Positions 7,924 through 16,186 of a DNA stretch of 24,518 nt are shown piece after piece. Positions within the stretch are counted from its first letter, which is position 1; the number at the start of each line of letters is the position of its first letter. This stretch comes from JBLXBZ01 sp048265185 (GTDB lineage: Bacteria > Pseudomonadota > Alphaproteobacteria > Rhizobiales > Stappiaceae), in contig JBLXBZ010000018.1 of the NCBI GenBank assembly GCA_048265185.1, positions 1 through 24,518 of the forward strand, given 5' to 3'. The notes under the pieces are model-generated. The model saw nothing but the letters and a program-made list of their open reading frames with translations. It was not told the DNA's origin and searched no databases. The translations under genes were made by a program, and so were the position numbers.

Positions 7924-8910
7924 TCAGGCAAGCGAGAAATCGCTCAACCAGTCGCCATAGGGGGCGGCCCAATACTGCGGAACGCCATTAAGGCATGTGA
8001 GAAAACTGAGACCGGCCTTCGCCGGGGCGGTGTGACTCAGCGTCGTTGCTAAAACCTTCGGCGCCTCGTTTGAAATCCAGATGGCACCACTATCGAGCAT
8101 ACGTTGCTGGAATGCATCGCGTTCATCTAGGTCCTTCACGTAGGACAGAACGGCGGTGTGAAAGACCACCGGCACTGCGCCCGCTGGAACATCGGCGAGC
8201 AGTCCTTCCAGACCGTCGCGAAGATCGCCGGCAACGACCCTGAGTTCCGGCATGGCGGCGGCGACAGTCAGCGCCTTGTCGAGTCGTTGCCTGCGCATTT
8301 CGTGTTCCGGCCAGACCAGCGCCCGCAACCATGCGGCGTCTTCCTTCGAGCCGGCATCTAGGGGATTGAGATCCAACCCGCGTCGCCAGACGATTTCGGG
8401 ATGCCGGTCGGCAAGCGGCACGTTCCCGACTGCTGCACATTCAAACTGCGGAGCCCCCGCCTCCGGCGCGGGGATCGTTATGCTGCCCGTTTCGGTCGTG
8501 TAAGTGTAGCCATATCTGTCCGGCAAAAGACAGAGACCCGCTGACGCCCCTACTTCGATAATCGCCAGAGGCCTGCCGATCCTTGCCAGGATCGGCAAGA
8601 GCGCGGCACACCGCCCCGGTTCGTTGGTCTGAGTGCTGCGCTTGCGCATCACCTCTTCCAAATCATCAGCCCGTTCCAGAACCATCTCTGTCAGCCCGTC
8701 CGCCGGAGGTAGGCATTCCAGATACTGAAGCGCGGCAAAGAGCAAATTGGGCTGCCGCTTTTCAATCGGTAACCGGCAAAGAAATCGTAGTACGAGCGGA
8801 CTGACAACGACTTCGCGTGCCAGCGCTTCGTAGACGTTCGAAGCTCCTTTGGCTTCGAAGTCGGCAAAGCCCAGATACGACTTGGCAACATCTTCGCTTT
8901 CGCTGTCCAT
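7924..8910 (-). CDS. DUF2332 family protein
   Basis: A 328-residue protein of the uncharacterised DUF2332 family (PF10094). Family blocks visible are the helical N-terminus (SPLVLRFLCRLPIEKRQPNLLFAAL, about 37-62), the glycine-rich IIEVGASAGLCLLPDRYGY (118-134), WRRGLDLNPLD in the middle, and a C-terminal WAAPYGDWLSDF. The EVGASAGL segment looks like a methyltransferase-type nucleotide loop, and the fold may be Rossmann-like, but no activity is established as far as I know. The ATG at 8910 has AGGTGA just upstream. It sits between two CoA-transferase genes in the minus-strand arm, which suggests a role in the same pathway. Confidence 0.85.
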   Translation of the reverse strand: MDSESEDVAKSYLGFADFEAKGASNVYEALAREVVVSPLVLRFLCRLPIEKRQPNLLFAALQYLECLPPADGLTEMVLERADDLEEVMRKRSTQTNEPGRCAALLPILARIGRPLAIIEVGASAGLCLLPDRYGYTYTTETGSITIPAPEAGAPQFECAAVGNVPLADRHPEIVWRRGLDLNPLDAGSKEDAAWLRALVWPEHEMRRQRLDKALTVAAAMPELRVVAGDLRDGLEGLLADVPAGAVPVVFHTAVLSYVKDLDERDAFQQRMLDSGAIWISNEAPKVLATTLSHTAPAKAGLSFLTCLNGVPQYWAAPYGDWLSDFSLA

Positions 8911-8987
8911 CACTCACCTTTAATCAACCGGCCAAAAACAATAATTTCGGGGATATACAGACGCTATTCGGTCCTGAAAAAGATGCT

Positions 8988-10571
8988 TCACGTCGCCCTT
9001 CGCACCGCATATCCGCAAGGGGTTTCGAGAACCGACAGCCTGCGGTTGCCGCCGCCAATCTGTTTGACGAGCCCGCGATGTTCCACATGAGGCAAGCTTA
9101 GAACGTCTGAAAGTGTCGTGCTGCCGCAAGCGCCTGTCCCGGAGCGCTGGACAGGATCCAGCAAGCCTTCGTGCGAGCGCCTTCCGGGCAGGTTTTCCGC
9201 AATCCGGTTTGCGCCGGCAGTCATCCAGACGACGCGATCATGCATGGACAGATCTATCTGGCAGCCGGCCGCCTGTAGGTGCGGGCCAGCACGTGCACCA
9301 ACGCCATCTGGGCGCCGAGCAGGTCGCAGATGGAAGCGCCGGTCCACCGGCAGGCCGTCCACCGCGTTGGCGCCTCTCAGAAGCATCCCGAGATCCCGCT
9401 GACCGGCCGCACTCCTGAGGTCCAGCCGGATGTCGCATTTGTCCGTATTCGTCAGATGAAAAATGACCGAGTTGCCATCCGTATGCGAGATGCCGCCATG
9501 GCGCGCCGGATCCCCTCCGGGGGCCTCCACCTTGATCACCTGCGCTCCAAGGTGCTTAGCGGCAAGCGGGGCGGTCGTGTTGGCGCCAATTTCGACAACT
9601 GTCACCCCCTTGAGCGGTGAAGGCGCTGCCACCGGATTGGGACCGCCTTCCAACCGGTACGCGTCAACGGCGCACGCAGAGCTGCCGGCGGGCAAATCCA
9701 CCGGGCTGACCGTCTCCCGAATTTGCTCCGCAGGGATGTCGCCGCAGGGAACGCCATTGTCCATCAGCGCCGTGAGACAGTCTTCCGTAAGCTTGCCTTG
9801 CGTCCAAGACGCGATTAGTGCATCGAGTTGCTCGATGTTGTCCAACCGGTTCTGCGATGTTGCGAGCAGCTCCGGATCATGGGGAATGTCTGCCGCAATC
9901 AAAGCGGACAGGCGTGTCCATTGCCGGTCGGTCGGGGCGCAAATCGTTATCCAACCATCCCGCGCCGGATAGATGTTCCATGGCGCTAGGGCCGGATGGC
10001 GGTTTCCGATCCGCGTCTGCGCGCGTCCTGCAAGGCTGGCCGGCAGGAAGGTCAGAAGCGCATTCACCGCAACGTCGAGCCGCGCGATGTCGACCATTCG
10101 TCCAGCACCGTCACGCCTGCGCATCAATAGTCCCGCGATCGCACCAGCTGCCGCATATAATGCGGACTGGCAATCGATCGGATAGCCCGGCGCGCACAAG
10201 GCCTGTCCGCCGGGAAAGCCGGTATAAGTTGCAAAGGAGGAGTATCTTTGCAGGTCCGGATCGTCGAGATAAGCTCTGCGCAGCGACCCTGTGCGGCCGA
10301 AGGTGGACATGTCGCAGACCACCGATCCAGCAGCCGACATGACCCCTGCCAGAGCAGATGCGGCACCCTCGCCGTCGCTTGATGTGAGCACGATATCGGG
10401 ACGGCAAAACCGGGCCTCCGGGCTTTCATACCAGGTTGCCAGATCATCGGCATGATGGACCAGGGCCCCGCGCCCTGAAAGGGTCCGCGCGCAAAGGCGG
10501 GAGGCAACGCTCGCGCCGACGCGCAAGACCGTAACATCGGCCAGCGGTGGACCGGAGGTCGCTTTTCTCAT
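8988..10571 (-). pseudogene. Tandem class III CoA-transferase, second half degraded
   Basis: The first ~290 residues form one CoA-transferase-like domain (LADVTVLRVGASVASRL, PGYPIDCQSALYAAAGAIAG, LAPWNIYPARDGWITI). A second domain begins at SPLKGVTVVEIGANTTAPLA and runs through GAQVIKVEAPGGDPARHGG. From about 9350 downward it is damaged. Residues expected between LLRGANAV and the GASICDLLGAQMALVHVL block (some 80-90 in relatives) are missing. That block is readable only in a shifted frame (about 9258-9330), and the frame then returns for QIDLSMHDRVVWMTAG. The C-terminus also looks shortened before LSDVLSLPHVEHRG. The start is ATG 10571; a TTG at 10589 is an alternative. The first domain may be translated; the whole enzyme is unlikely to work. 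Confidence 0.78.
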
Positions 10572-10591
10572 GTGCCACGGCCCGCCCAAGA

Positions 10592-11536
10592 TCAGGCCTC
10601 CTGCCGTTTTTGAGACATGAGGAAGGATACGACCATCAGGTCGTGATAGGCGTTGCCGACCGAGCTGAATATCGACAATCCCGATTTGGCGTCGACCGGC
10701 CCGAAAAGGTCTTCGATTTCGGCGGCCGTCTCGTGAACGGGTCCTGCCTCGCGGATCGCCTGCGCTCGGTCTTCGACAACCACAAAAGCTTCCTGCATCA
10801 GGCCGTTCGGCACTTCGCGCTGCAGCGTCGTGTGTCCGCCCATGCAGTTGATATGAGCGTCGGGCGCGATTTGCGCGAAATCGTCCAGCGGCGTGTTCGC
10901 CCGGGTGGCCGTTGCAACCAGCGAAACACCGGACAGCATTTCCGGCAGCGATTGCAGCCTATCCCAGCGGACATCCGCCCGAGTGAACGCTTTCATCTGT
11001 CTGACAAAGGCCCCGGTTCGCTCCATCGAACGCCCGGCGACACGGTATTCGCGCACCGTGCAGGCCTGCTCCATCGCCAGAAACTGCTCCCAGGCCTGGA
11101 TGCCTGTTCCGACGATGACCGCGTCCACGGGACCAGGCGGCGCGCATTGCCGCAGAACGACGGCCGACAGAGCGAAGCATTTCAGACGCGTTATCAGATC
11201 GCCGTCGAAGTGGCCGAGCAGCATGGCGTCCTTCACCGAATATGCTGTGACATCGGCGACAACGGTCGGCGTCGGACCTCCGTCGCCTGCAATCTTCACG
11301 ATACCCGACTTGACGACAAAGAGGTCTTGCTGCGGCGCGTAACACGGCATCGACACGCCGACGGCATCGTTGAGCACAACGATCTCCCGGGGGGGAACGG
11401 ATGCTGTTCGCCTACCACCAGCGCGCAGCATCCGTTCAAAATAGTCGACCAGTCCGGCCCGGTCGACCGGCGCGTCGAACGCTAGGCGGTCCACGTTGTC
11501 AAGTGCGGCTAGGACGCTGAGCCTTGCTGAGGTCAT
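10592..11536 (-). CDS. Ornithine cyclodeaminase / mu-crystallin family enzyme
   Basis: A 314-residue NAD(P)-dependent enzyme of the OCD/mu-crystallin family (PF02423), whose members deaminate or reductively couple amino acids (ornithine cyclodeaminase, alanine dehydrogenase, SbnB). The N-terminal substrate domain keeps the lysine region FVVKSGIVKI (about 73-82) and R117 in LITRLKCFALSA. The dinucleotide loop is VGTGIQAWEQ (142-151), followed by a strand and arginine (YRVAGRS). INCMGGHTTLQREV matches the family's 'N-x-x-G' segment. The ATG at 11536 overlaps the methyltransferase stop (ATGA). The open frame upstream to 12085 is a shadow of the methyltransferase. In this cluster it may build or modify an unusual amino acid. 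Confidence 0.88.
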   Translation of the reverse strand: MTSARLSVLAALDNVDRLAFDAPVDRAGLVDYFERMLRAGGRRTASVPPREIVVLNDAVGVSMPCYAPQQDLFVVKSGIVKIAGDGGPTPTVVADVTAYSVKDAMLLGHFDGDLITRLKCFALSAVVLRQCAPPGPVDAVIVGTGIQAWEQFLAMEQACTVREYRVAGRSMERTGAFVRQMKAFTRADVRWDRLQSLPEMLSGVSLVATATRANTPLDDFAQIAPDAHINCMGGHTTLQREVPNGLMQEAFVVVEDRAQAIREAGPVHETAAEIEDLFGPVDAKSGLSIFSSVGNAYHDLMVVSFLMSQKRQEA

Positions 11537-12321
11537 GGATTGAGCCCCGGCTGCTGAGCAAGTGCGAGAGGCTTTCCGACAGGATGAGCCGGGGCAATGC
11601 GGCCTGCGAGCGGCCAGGTCACCCGGTAGGTCGCGTGGCGCCGTCCATGCGCGGTCAGGCGTTTCTCCAGCTCCAGGCAGAGATCCGCGCCCGTGCGCTG
11701 GCGGTAATCGATGACGGAGGCCCGGCTCCTGAAATAGTGAACCAGTTCCTCCCCGTCCAGCTCTCTTTGGGCGTACATCCGGGGCATTTGCAACTCGTTC
11801 GAAAACGGGAAGGGCAGATCCCGGTAGCCGCCGCGCATGCGTTGAATTGCCGGTCCGCCGAAAGCGATGATCTTGCTCGCAATGTCTTCCAGGAAATCTG
11901 ACGCCACCTGGTCGCCGGTGACGAACGGTTCGCCATAACAGAAGAGCGCAATCACCCCTCCCGGCGCAGCGATGCGGCGCGCTTCGCAATAGAATTTGTC
12001 GAGATTGAACCAGTGGGCAGCCATGAAGGCGCAGACGCAGTCGACCGCCCCGGTCTCCAGGCCGCTTTCCTCGGACGGTGCGCACTTATAAAGGATGCGC
12101 GGATGAGGCCGGGCCAGCCGCAATTGTTCGGCACTCTTGTCGGCGGCCACCACCTGGCTGAAATAGCGGACGAGATGTTCCGAGGCTTGTCCGCTGCCGC
12201 AGCCGGCATCCCAGACGATGCCTGTGTTCAAGCAATGGTCCTGAATAAATTCAAAAAGTTCATCCGGATAGGCCGGACAGCTCAGATAAGCGTTTGCAAC
12301 TTTGCCATAGGGGGATTCCAT
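11533..12321 (-). CDS. Class I SAM-dependent methyltransferase
   Basis: A 262-residue protein with motif I WDAGCGSGQASEHL (37-50) for S-adenosylmethionine binding, an acidic end to strand 2 (VVAADKS, D61), a motif II-like strand (AVDCVCAFMAAHWFN) and a post-II APGGVIALFCYGEP block. It resembles the trans-aconitate / small-molecule methyltransferase group. An AGGGAGG ribosome-binding site is 9 bases before the ATG. It is 6 bases downstream of the ATP-grasp stop and overlaps the OCD-family gene. The target (O, N or C) cannot be inferred. Confidence 0.9.
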   Translation of the reverse strand: MESPYGKVANAYLSCPAYPDELFEFIQDHCLNTGIVWDAGCGSGQASEHLVRYFSQVVAADKSAEQLRLARPHPRILYKCAPSEESGLETGAVDCVCAFMAAHWFNLDKFYCEARRIAAPGGVIALFCYGEPFVTGDQVASDFLEDIASKIIAFGGPAIQRMRGGYRDLPFPFSNELQMPRMYAQRELDGEELVHYFRSRASVIDYRQRTGADLCLELEKRLTAHGRRHATYRVTWPLAGRIAPAHPVGKPLALAQQPGLNP

Positions 12322-12327
12322 GCGCCG

Positions 12328-13680
12328 CTACCTCCCTGAAGTATGGTGTTGTGCCGGCGGCTGGGGCCGCTCATCTTCTGCTGAACCTGCGGCGGGTTGA
12401 CCGCGTCTGCGTGCGGCGGCCGCATCGACGGCCGGTGGACACCACACGGCTGCCAGTTTCATGTTTTCGATTGAGGATCGAGAAAGAGTGAAGGCGCGGA
12501 ACATTGCCCGGTACATGCGAAGGATACCGATCGTATCCGTCCCAAGACGCCGCCAGAGCAGATCCCGCTTGTTGCGGAAATTGAACATGTCGAGAAAAAA
12601 CTGTCCGGCGAAATTGCGGAATGAAACAATCTGGCTGCGATGGCCTCCGGTTAGCCGGTCGAGCAGCAAGGCGTAGGTGTTGCGGACAAAGCCGTAGCAG
12701 TCTTCGACGACGGAAATGCAGCGCACCGAAGGCTTTACCTCGACAAATGTCAGGTCGCCGCCGCCCTCCATGACTTGCGCGAAAAGCGAAAAAAGACGTG
12801 GAACGAGCGCACAGAGCATGCGGGTGTTCGATCCGAACCGGCAATTGACCTCAACGAACTTGTAGGCCTTGAGGCGTGGACAGAAGCGCATCTGCACAAC
12901 GAAAAAACCAACCGCGTTCAACGATTTGAGGGCGGTTTCCACGAGGGAAATCTCCGCCGGATCATCGATCACGGATATGGCCGTGCTGACAGAGGGAGCA
13001 AGATGGCGATACTTTCTGAGCGAAAATCTCAAAATGGTGTTTCCCTGCCGGTCGAACAGGAAATGGAAGGACACCTCGTCGTTTCCCGAAAGCCACTCCT
13101 GCAGGACAACCGGTTGTCCTGCCTCAAGAAACCGGACGAGCTCCGCTTGCGAACGGCAGACGGCAACGCCGCGTCCACCGGTGGAGTGCGCCCGCTTCGC
13201 AATTACCGGATATCCCCAGCGCGACAACAGGATTTGCGCGCCTTCCAGCGTGGAAACGGCCTGGTGAGCGGGGATCGAAACTCCAAGTGGGCCGAGCGTC
13301 TCGAGCGATGAAAACTTGCTTGAGAGGGTCTCGAATAGTCCCTCGTCGGGCGCCCAGACCGAATACTCCGCGAATTGCTCCCGCGCCGCGAAGACAATCC
13401 GGATATCAGCATCGTTTGTCGGAAAAACGATGTCGATGGCGTTGCGACGCATGAACGCAACAAGTGCGGCCACATAATCCGCGAGCTGCTGCGGACTCCC
13501 GTTCCGCTCCGGCGGCGGGGCGATGTAGAGATAGTCCTGCACCCAGCGGCACCTCGTATAGGGCATGCCCGGATGGTCGGTCGACGTGAAGACCTCATAG
13601 CCGCTCTTGTTGGCCATGACCGCAAGGACGTAGGCACCGTTCCGGTGCAGGTTGGGGATGAATATCCGGCGCCCGGTCAT
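12328..13680 (-). CDS. ATP-grasp ligase
   Basis: A 450-residue ATP-grasp protein related to carbamoyl-phosphate-synthase-like and amino-acid ligases, which make C-N bonds through acyl phosphates. The N-terminal preATP-grasp part carries IDIVFPTNDADI (about 82-93). The nucleotide-binding core has GYPVIAKRAHSTGGRGVAV (156-174; K162, loop GGRG 168-171) and VVLQEWLSG (191-199). The metal site is KFVEVNCRFGSN (274-285; E277 and N279). A ~100-residue C-terminal extension ends in a Pro/Arg-rich tail without recognisable domain. The start ATG 13680 overlaps the MFS stop (ATGA). A likely job is joining an amino acid to a cluster-made acid or amine. Confidence 0.9.
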   Translation of the reverse strand: MTGRRIFIPNLHRNGAYVLAVMANKSGYEVFTSTDHPGMPYTRCRWVQDYLYIAPPPERNGSPQQLADYVAALVAFMRRNAIDIVFPTNDADIRIVFAAREQFAEYSVWAPDEGLFETLSSKFSSLETLGPLGVSIPAHQAVSTLEGAQILLSRWGYPVIAKRAHSTGGRGVAVCRSQAELVRFLEAGQPVVLQEWLSGNDEVSFHFLFDRQGNTILRFSLRKYRHLAPSVSTAISVIDDPAEISLVETALKSLNAVGFFVVQMRFCPRLKAYKFVEVNCRFGSNTRMLCALVPRLFSLFAQVMEGGGDLTFVEVKPSVRCISVVEDCYGFVRNTYALLLDRLTGGHRSQIVSFRNFAGQFFLDMFNFRNKRDLLWRRLGTDTIGILRMYRAMFRAFTLSRSSIENMKLAAVWCPPAVDAAAARRRGQPAAGSAEDERPQPPAQHHTSGR

Positions 13681-14855
13681 CTTGCGGCCCGCAGAGCCAG
13701 AATGCCGACAAAGACGATGATCGGAACTAAGGGCAGAAATCCACCATATCCCGCGTCGTGAAGCACGCCATAAACGGCAGCGCCTGCCGCACCCCCGCCG
13801 GAAATCGACAGGAAGTAATATCCGAGCGCCTGTCCCTTCACATGCTCGGGCGCTTCGACATGAACGAGTTCGACGATGCCTATCCGGACGAGCACGATCA
13901 GGAAGGAGGCCAGTCCGAAAGCTAGGCAGGCCCACACAAGTGAACCCGAATTGAGCCCGCCCGCAACGAGACCCGCGGCCACAAGCAGTGCGGCCGGGAA
14001 CAGCCCCGCTTGAAGGCGTACGGGCGAGAACAGTTTCAACAAGCCTGCAATGAAGGAAAACACCGCGATCGAGATCGAGATACGGGTGAACAAATCGGCT
14101 GCAATCCCCAGATAGGTGGCTGAGAGCATCGGCAACAATTCAAAAAAGGCGCTGAGACAAACCGCCTCGACCATGGCGAGCGCCAACAACTGGCGCAGAA
14201 TGCGGTGCTCGAGCAGGCATCGCAGACCGTTGCCGATAGCCTTATGGATATTCATCCGTCCGGCTGCCGCTTGACCCTGCTGACGCGCGTAGTCAAATGC
14301 ATATGTTGTGTAGGCGACAACGGCGTAGGACAGCGCATTGAGAAAGTAGGAGACCCAGAGAAGGTCCTGCGAAATCAATCCCATGAGGACCGTTGGCGCT
14401 GCGACGCGGCCGATATTCAAGCTGATCGTGTTCAGCGAGAGCGCCCGTCCGATGCTCTGCGGCGTAAAGACATAACCGAGTATTTTCTGGTGCACGGTTC
14501 GGCTCAACGCCGAAACGGTCGACATGGCGGCGGTGATGACGACAATCACAAAAACAAACCGGTCCTGCGGTAGCACCGTAACCGCCAGGACCGCCACCAG
14601 GGACAAAAGACCGAGCAGACCGCAAATCACGTAACTCGACCGTTTGAGCCGGATCCGATCCGAAATGATGCCCGCATAGGGCGTTACGACAAGATTGGGA
14701 AGAAACTCCGCAACCGCCAGAAGCGACAGCATCGCCCCGGATTTGGTTGCCTCCCATATGAAATACGACGTTGTCAGACGGTAAAGCCATGTGGCCGAGT
14801 TGGTCACGAAGGACGCAAAGGCCACCCGGATCAAATTGCGCGGAAGCACGGTCAT
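13677..14855 (-). CDS. MFS transporter, probable product exporter
   Basis: About 392 residues with some 11-12 hydrophobic segments, typical of a major facilitator superfamily exporter (enterobactin-exporter/MFS_3-like). The loop between helices 2 and 3 reads GIISDRIRLKRSS, the family A-motif region. Other signatures are SRTVHQKILGYVF and EHVKGQALGYYFLSISGG near the C-terminal half. The start is taken at ATG 14855 (MTVLPRNL). An in-frame ATG at 14891 (MATSFEG), inside the preceding gene, is equally possible because neither has a strong ribosome-binding site. It overlaps both neighbours and is probably translationally coupled. Its position in the arm suggests export of, or self-protection from, the pathway product. 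Confidence 0.88.
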   Translation of the reverse strand: MTVLPRNLIRVAFASFVTNSATWLYRLTTSYFIWEATKSGAMLSLLAVAEFLPNLVVTPYAGIISDRIRLKRSSYVICGLLGLLSLVAVLAVTVLPQDRFVFVIVVITAAMSTVSALSRTVHQKILGYVFTPQSIGRALSLNTISLNIGRVAAPTVLMGLISQDLLWVSYFLNALSYAVVAYTTYAFDYARQQGQAAAGRMNIHKAIGNGLRCLLEHRILRQLLALAMVEAVCLSAFFELLPMLSATYLGIAADLFTRISISIAVFSFIAGLLKLFSPVRLQAGLFPAALLVAAGLVAGGLNSGSLVWACLAFGLASFLIVLVRIGIVELVHVEAPEHVKGQALGYYFLSISGGGAAGAAVYGVLHDAGYGGFLPLVPIIVFVGILALRAAR

Positions 14856-14868
14856 TGCAGGTTCGAAA

Positions 14869-15543
14869 TCACCCTCGAATGACGTAGCCATTGGCAACCA
14901 GTTCGTCGTGGGCGTTCGATCTGAACCCGGGCCCAACCCCGGCGCGCAAAGTCCGTTCCGCTTCAAGGTCTGCCGAAACCAGTTCCGCAATCCTTGGCGC
15001 TAATGCGCGCGGAATGGCCACAACACCGTCGCGGTCGCCGAAAACGATATCGCCAGGATTGATCGAAACATTGCCGATCGACACAGGTACATTCACGCCG
15101 CCGGCCTTGATTGCATGCGGATAGTAGTAGTTCTTGGCGGTCGCGCCCCGGCAGAAGGTCGGAAAGCCCATTCTGACAAGGCCCGGGCTATCGCGCGTGC
15201 AGCCGTCGATCACCGCGGCAATCCCGCCTCTGGCGACGATCTTCTGCGCCGTTCCATCGCCGAAGCAGGCCCAGTCGCTTGAACCACCGGCGGCAACGAC
15301 CAGAACGTCGCCGGCTTCCATCGTATCGATGGCCGCGCGCCTGACGGTCAGGTCGGTTCCCAGGGAGGTGACCGCAATCCCGCAGAGCCTGTCCGTCGGC
15401 TCCAGCGGCTTGATTGCGGAATCGATAAGATAGTGCTTCCCGATGCGGTCGCTTACAAAGGCGACATACGCCTTCTCGATGACTGCGATATATTGGGCGG
15501 CACTTCGGTCAACAGTCAGATTGACGACTTTTTCTTCAAGCAT
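14869..15543 (-). CDS. RraA-like aldolase/decarboxylase family protein
   Basis: A 224-residue protein of the RraA / 4-hydroxy-4-methyl-2-oxoglutarate aldolase fold. The active-site region is present: ACFGDGTAQKIVARGG (92-107) corresponds to the GG(N/E)..A..A...G loop, and VIDGCTRD (111-118) ends in the Arg-Asp pair that binds metal and oxo acid in HMG aldolases. GVNVPVSIGNVSINPGDIVFGDRDGVV is the standard C-terminal block. ATG 15543 has GAAGGA 7 bases upstream; ATG 15564 is less likely. The ATG overlaps the RidA stop. Catalysis on a branched oxo-acid is plausible; the RNase E-inhibitor role of E. coli RraA is not implied. Confidence 0.87.
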   Translation of the reverse strand: MLEEKVVNLTVDRSAAQYIAVIEKAYVAFVSDRIGKHYLIDSAIKPLEPTDRLCGIAVTSLGTDLTVRRAAIDTMEAGDVLVVAAGGSSDWACFGDGTAQKIVARGGIAAVIDGCTRDSPGLVRMGFPTFCRGATAKNYYYPHAIKAGGVNVPVSIGNVSINPGDIVFGDRDGVVAIPRALAPRIAELVSADLEAERTLRAGVGPGFRSNAHDELVANGYVIRG

Positions 15544-15889
15544 CGGACCATCCTTCAGCGACAACTTCTACGAGCGCTCCATTCCTGAGCTGCGCTCCAA
15601 CGACTGCCCGGCACGGCTTATGCGGGAAGCTTCTGGAATAGGCGGAGTTTAATTCCTGATAGAGCGTCAAATCCGCCAAGAACACGGAGACGAACGTTAT
15701 GTCCGTCAGGCGAAGGCCGGCATCTTCCAAGGCGCGGTTAAGATGACCCATGATCCTCTCGAACTGCTCGGCCACCGTACCCCCTGATCCGATCGCCCCC
15801 CCCCAGAACTTGACGCCAGACATTTTGAAGTGTCCGCTCGGCACTTTGATCAGATCGGAATAGTGACCGGATAGGTCGTACTCCCGCAT
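15536..15889 (-). CDS. RidA family (YjgF/YER057c/UK114) imine deaminase
   Basis: A 117-residue RidA-fold protein and the first gene of the minus-strand arm. The family C-terminal block is present: FPHKPCRAVVGAQLRNGALVEVVAEG, where the arginine after KPC (R94) lines up with the substrate-binding Arg of RidA and the glutamate (E108) with its partner. LEDAGLRLTDITFVSVFLADL is the middle block. RidA proteins hydrolyse reactive enamine/imine intermediates such as 2-aminoacrylate released by PLP enzymes. The start is ATG 15889 (MREYDL), with GAGACGG upstream; ATG 15949 would add 20 non-family residues. The pathway's PLP and OCD-type enzymes make a scavenging or imine-hydrolysing role sensible. Confidence 0.9.
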   Translation of the reverse strand: MREYDLSGHYSDLIKVPSGHFKMSGVKFWGGAIGSGGTVAEQFERIMGHLNRALEDAGLRLTDITFVSVFLADLTLYQELNSAYSRSFPHKPCRAVVGAQLRNGALVEVVAEGWSDA

Positions 15890-16186
15890 TTTATCCGTCT
15901 CTCTATAAGAGAGCATCCGCCTCGTGGACGAGACTCTGTCGAATTTCAATTATATTCATGTATACCAATGTATATTTATTGTTTTATATAATAATAATAA
16001 ACATTAATGCGTATAGCAATCAAACTTAATCGGGTGATATAGTCATCAAACCATATCAATACCCCTTAGAAAGGAAAATATATTACGATTTATTTTAGAG
16101 TTTTACCTAAAGATGTTTTAATGTCAACAATTGCCATCAAAATTTTCTTGCGTACTCTGCGCCAATAATTTTATTCATTTCGCCCA
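15890..16186. promoter_or_regulatory. AT-rich divergent control region between the two arms
   Basis: About 300 bases, far richer in A+T than the flanking genes, separate the two divergent arms. It contains ATGTATA twice (15958-15964 and 15968-15974), which also forms the inverted repeat TATAC-CAAT-GTATA (15961-15974). ATCAAAC occurs twice with 26-bp spacing (16019-16025 and 16045-16051), and TTTAG/CTAAA arms occur at 16094-16098 and 16107-16111. A possible rightward promoter is TTGCCA (16131-16136), 16 bp, TACTCT (16153-16158). In DNA this AT-rich, -10-like sequences are frequent by chance. Such islands are typical targets of xenogeneic silencers or of Ros/MucR-type repressors in rhizobia. 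No regulator gene lies beside it. Confidence 0.6.

Noticed and set aside
10547..11485. Plus-strand open frame (312 codons) opposite the OCD-family gene
   Set aside because: Antisense to a gene with a Rossmann loop and ATGA overlap; no motif of its own.
11537..12085. N-terminal extension of the OCD-family frame
   Set aside because: Out-of-frame shadow of the methyltransferase; the true start is ATG 11536 overlapping its stop.
16000..16070. Possible nod box in the divergent region
   Set aside because: ATC/GAT triplets and ATCAAAC repeats recall nod-box parts, but the spacing and the rest of the ~47-bp consensus do not fit.
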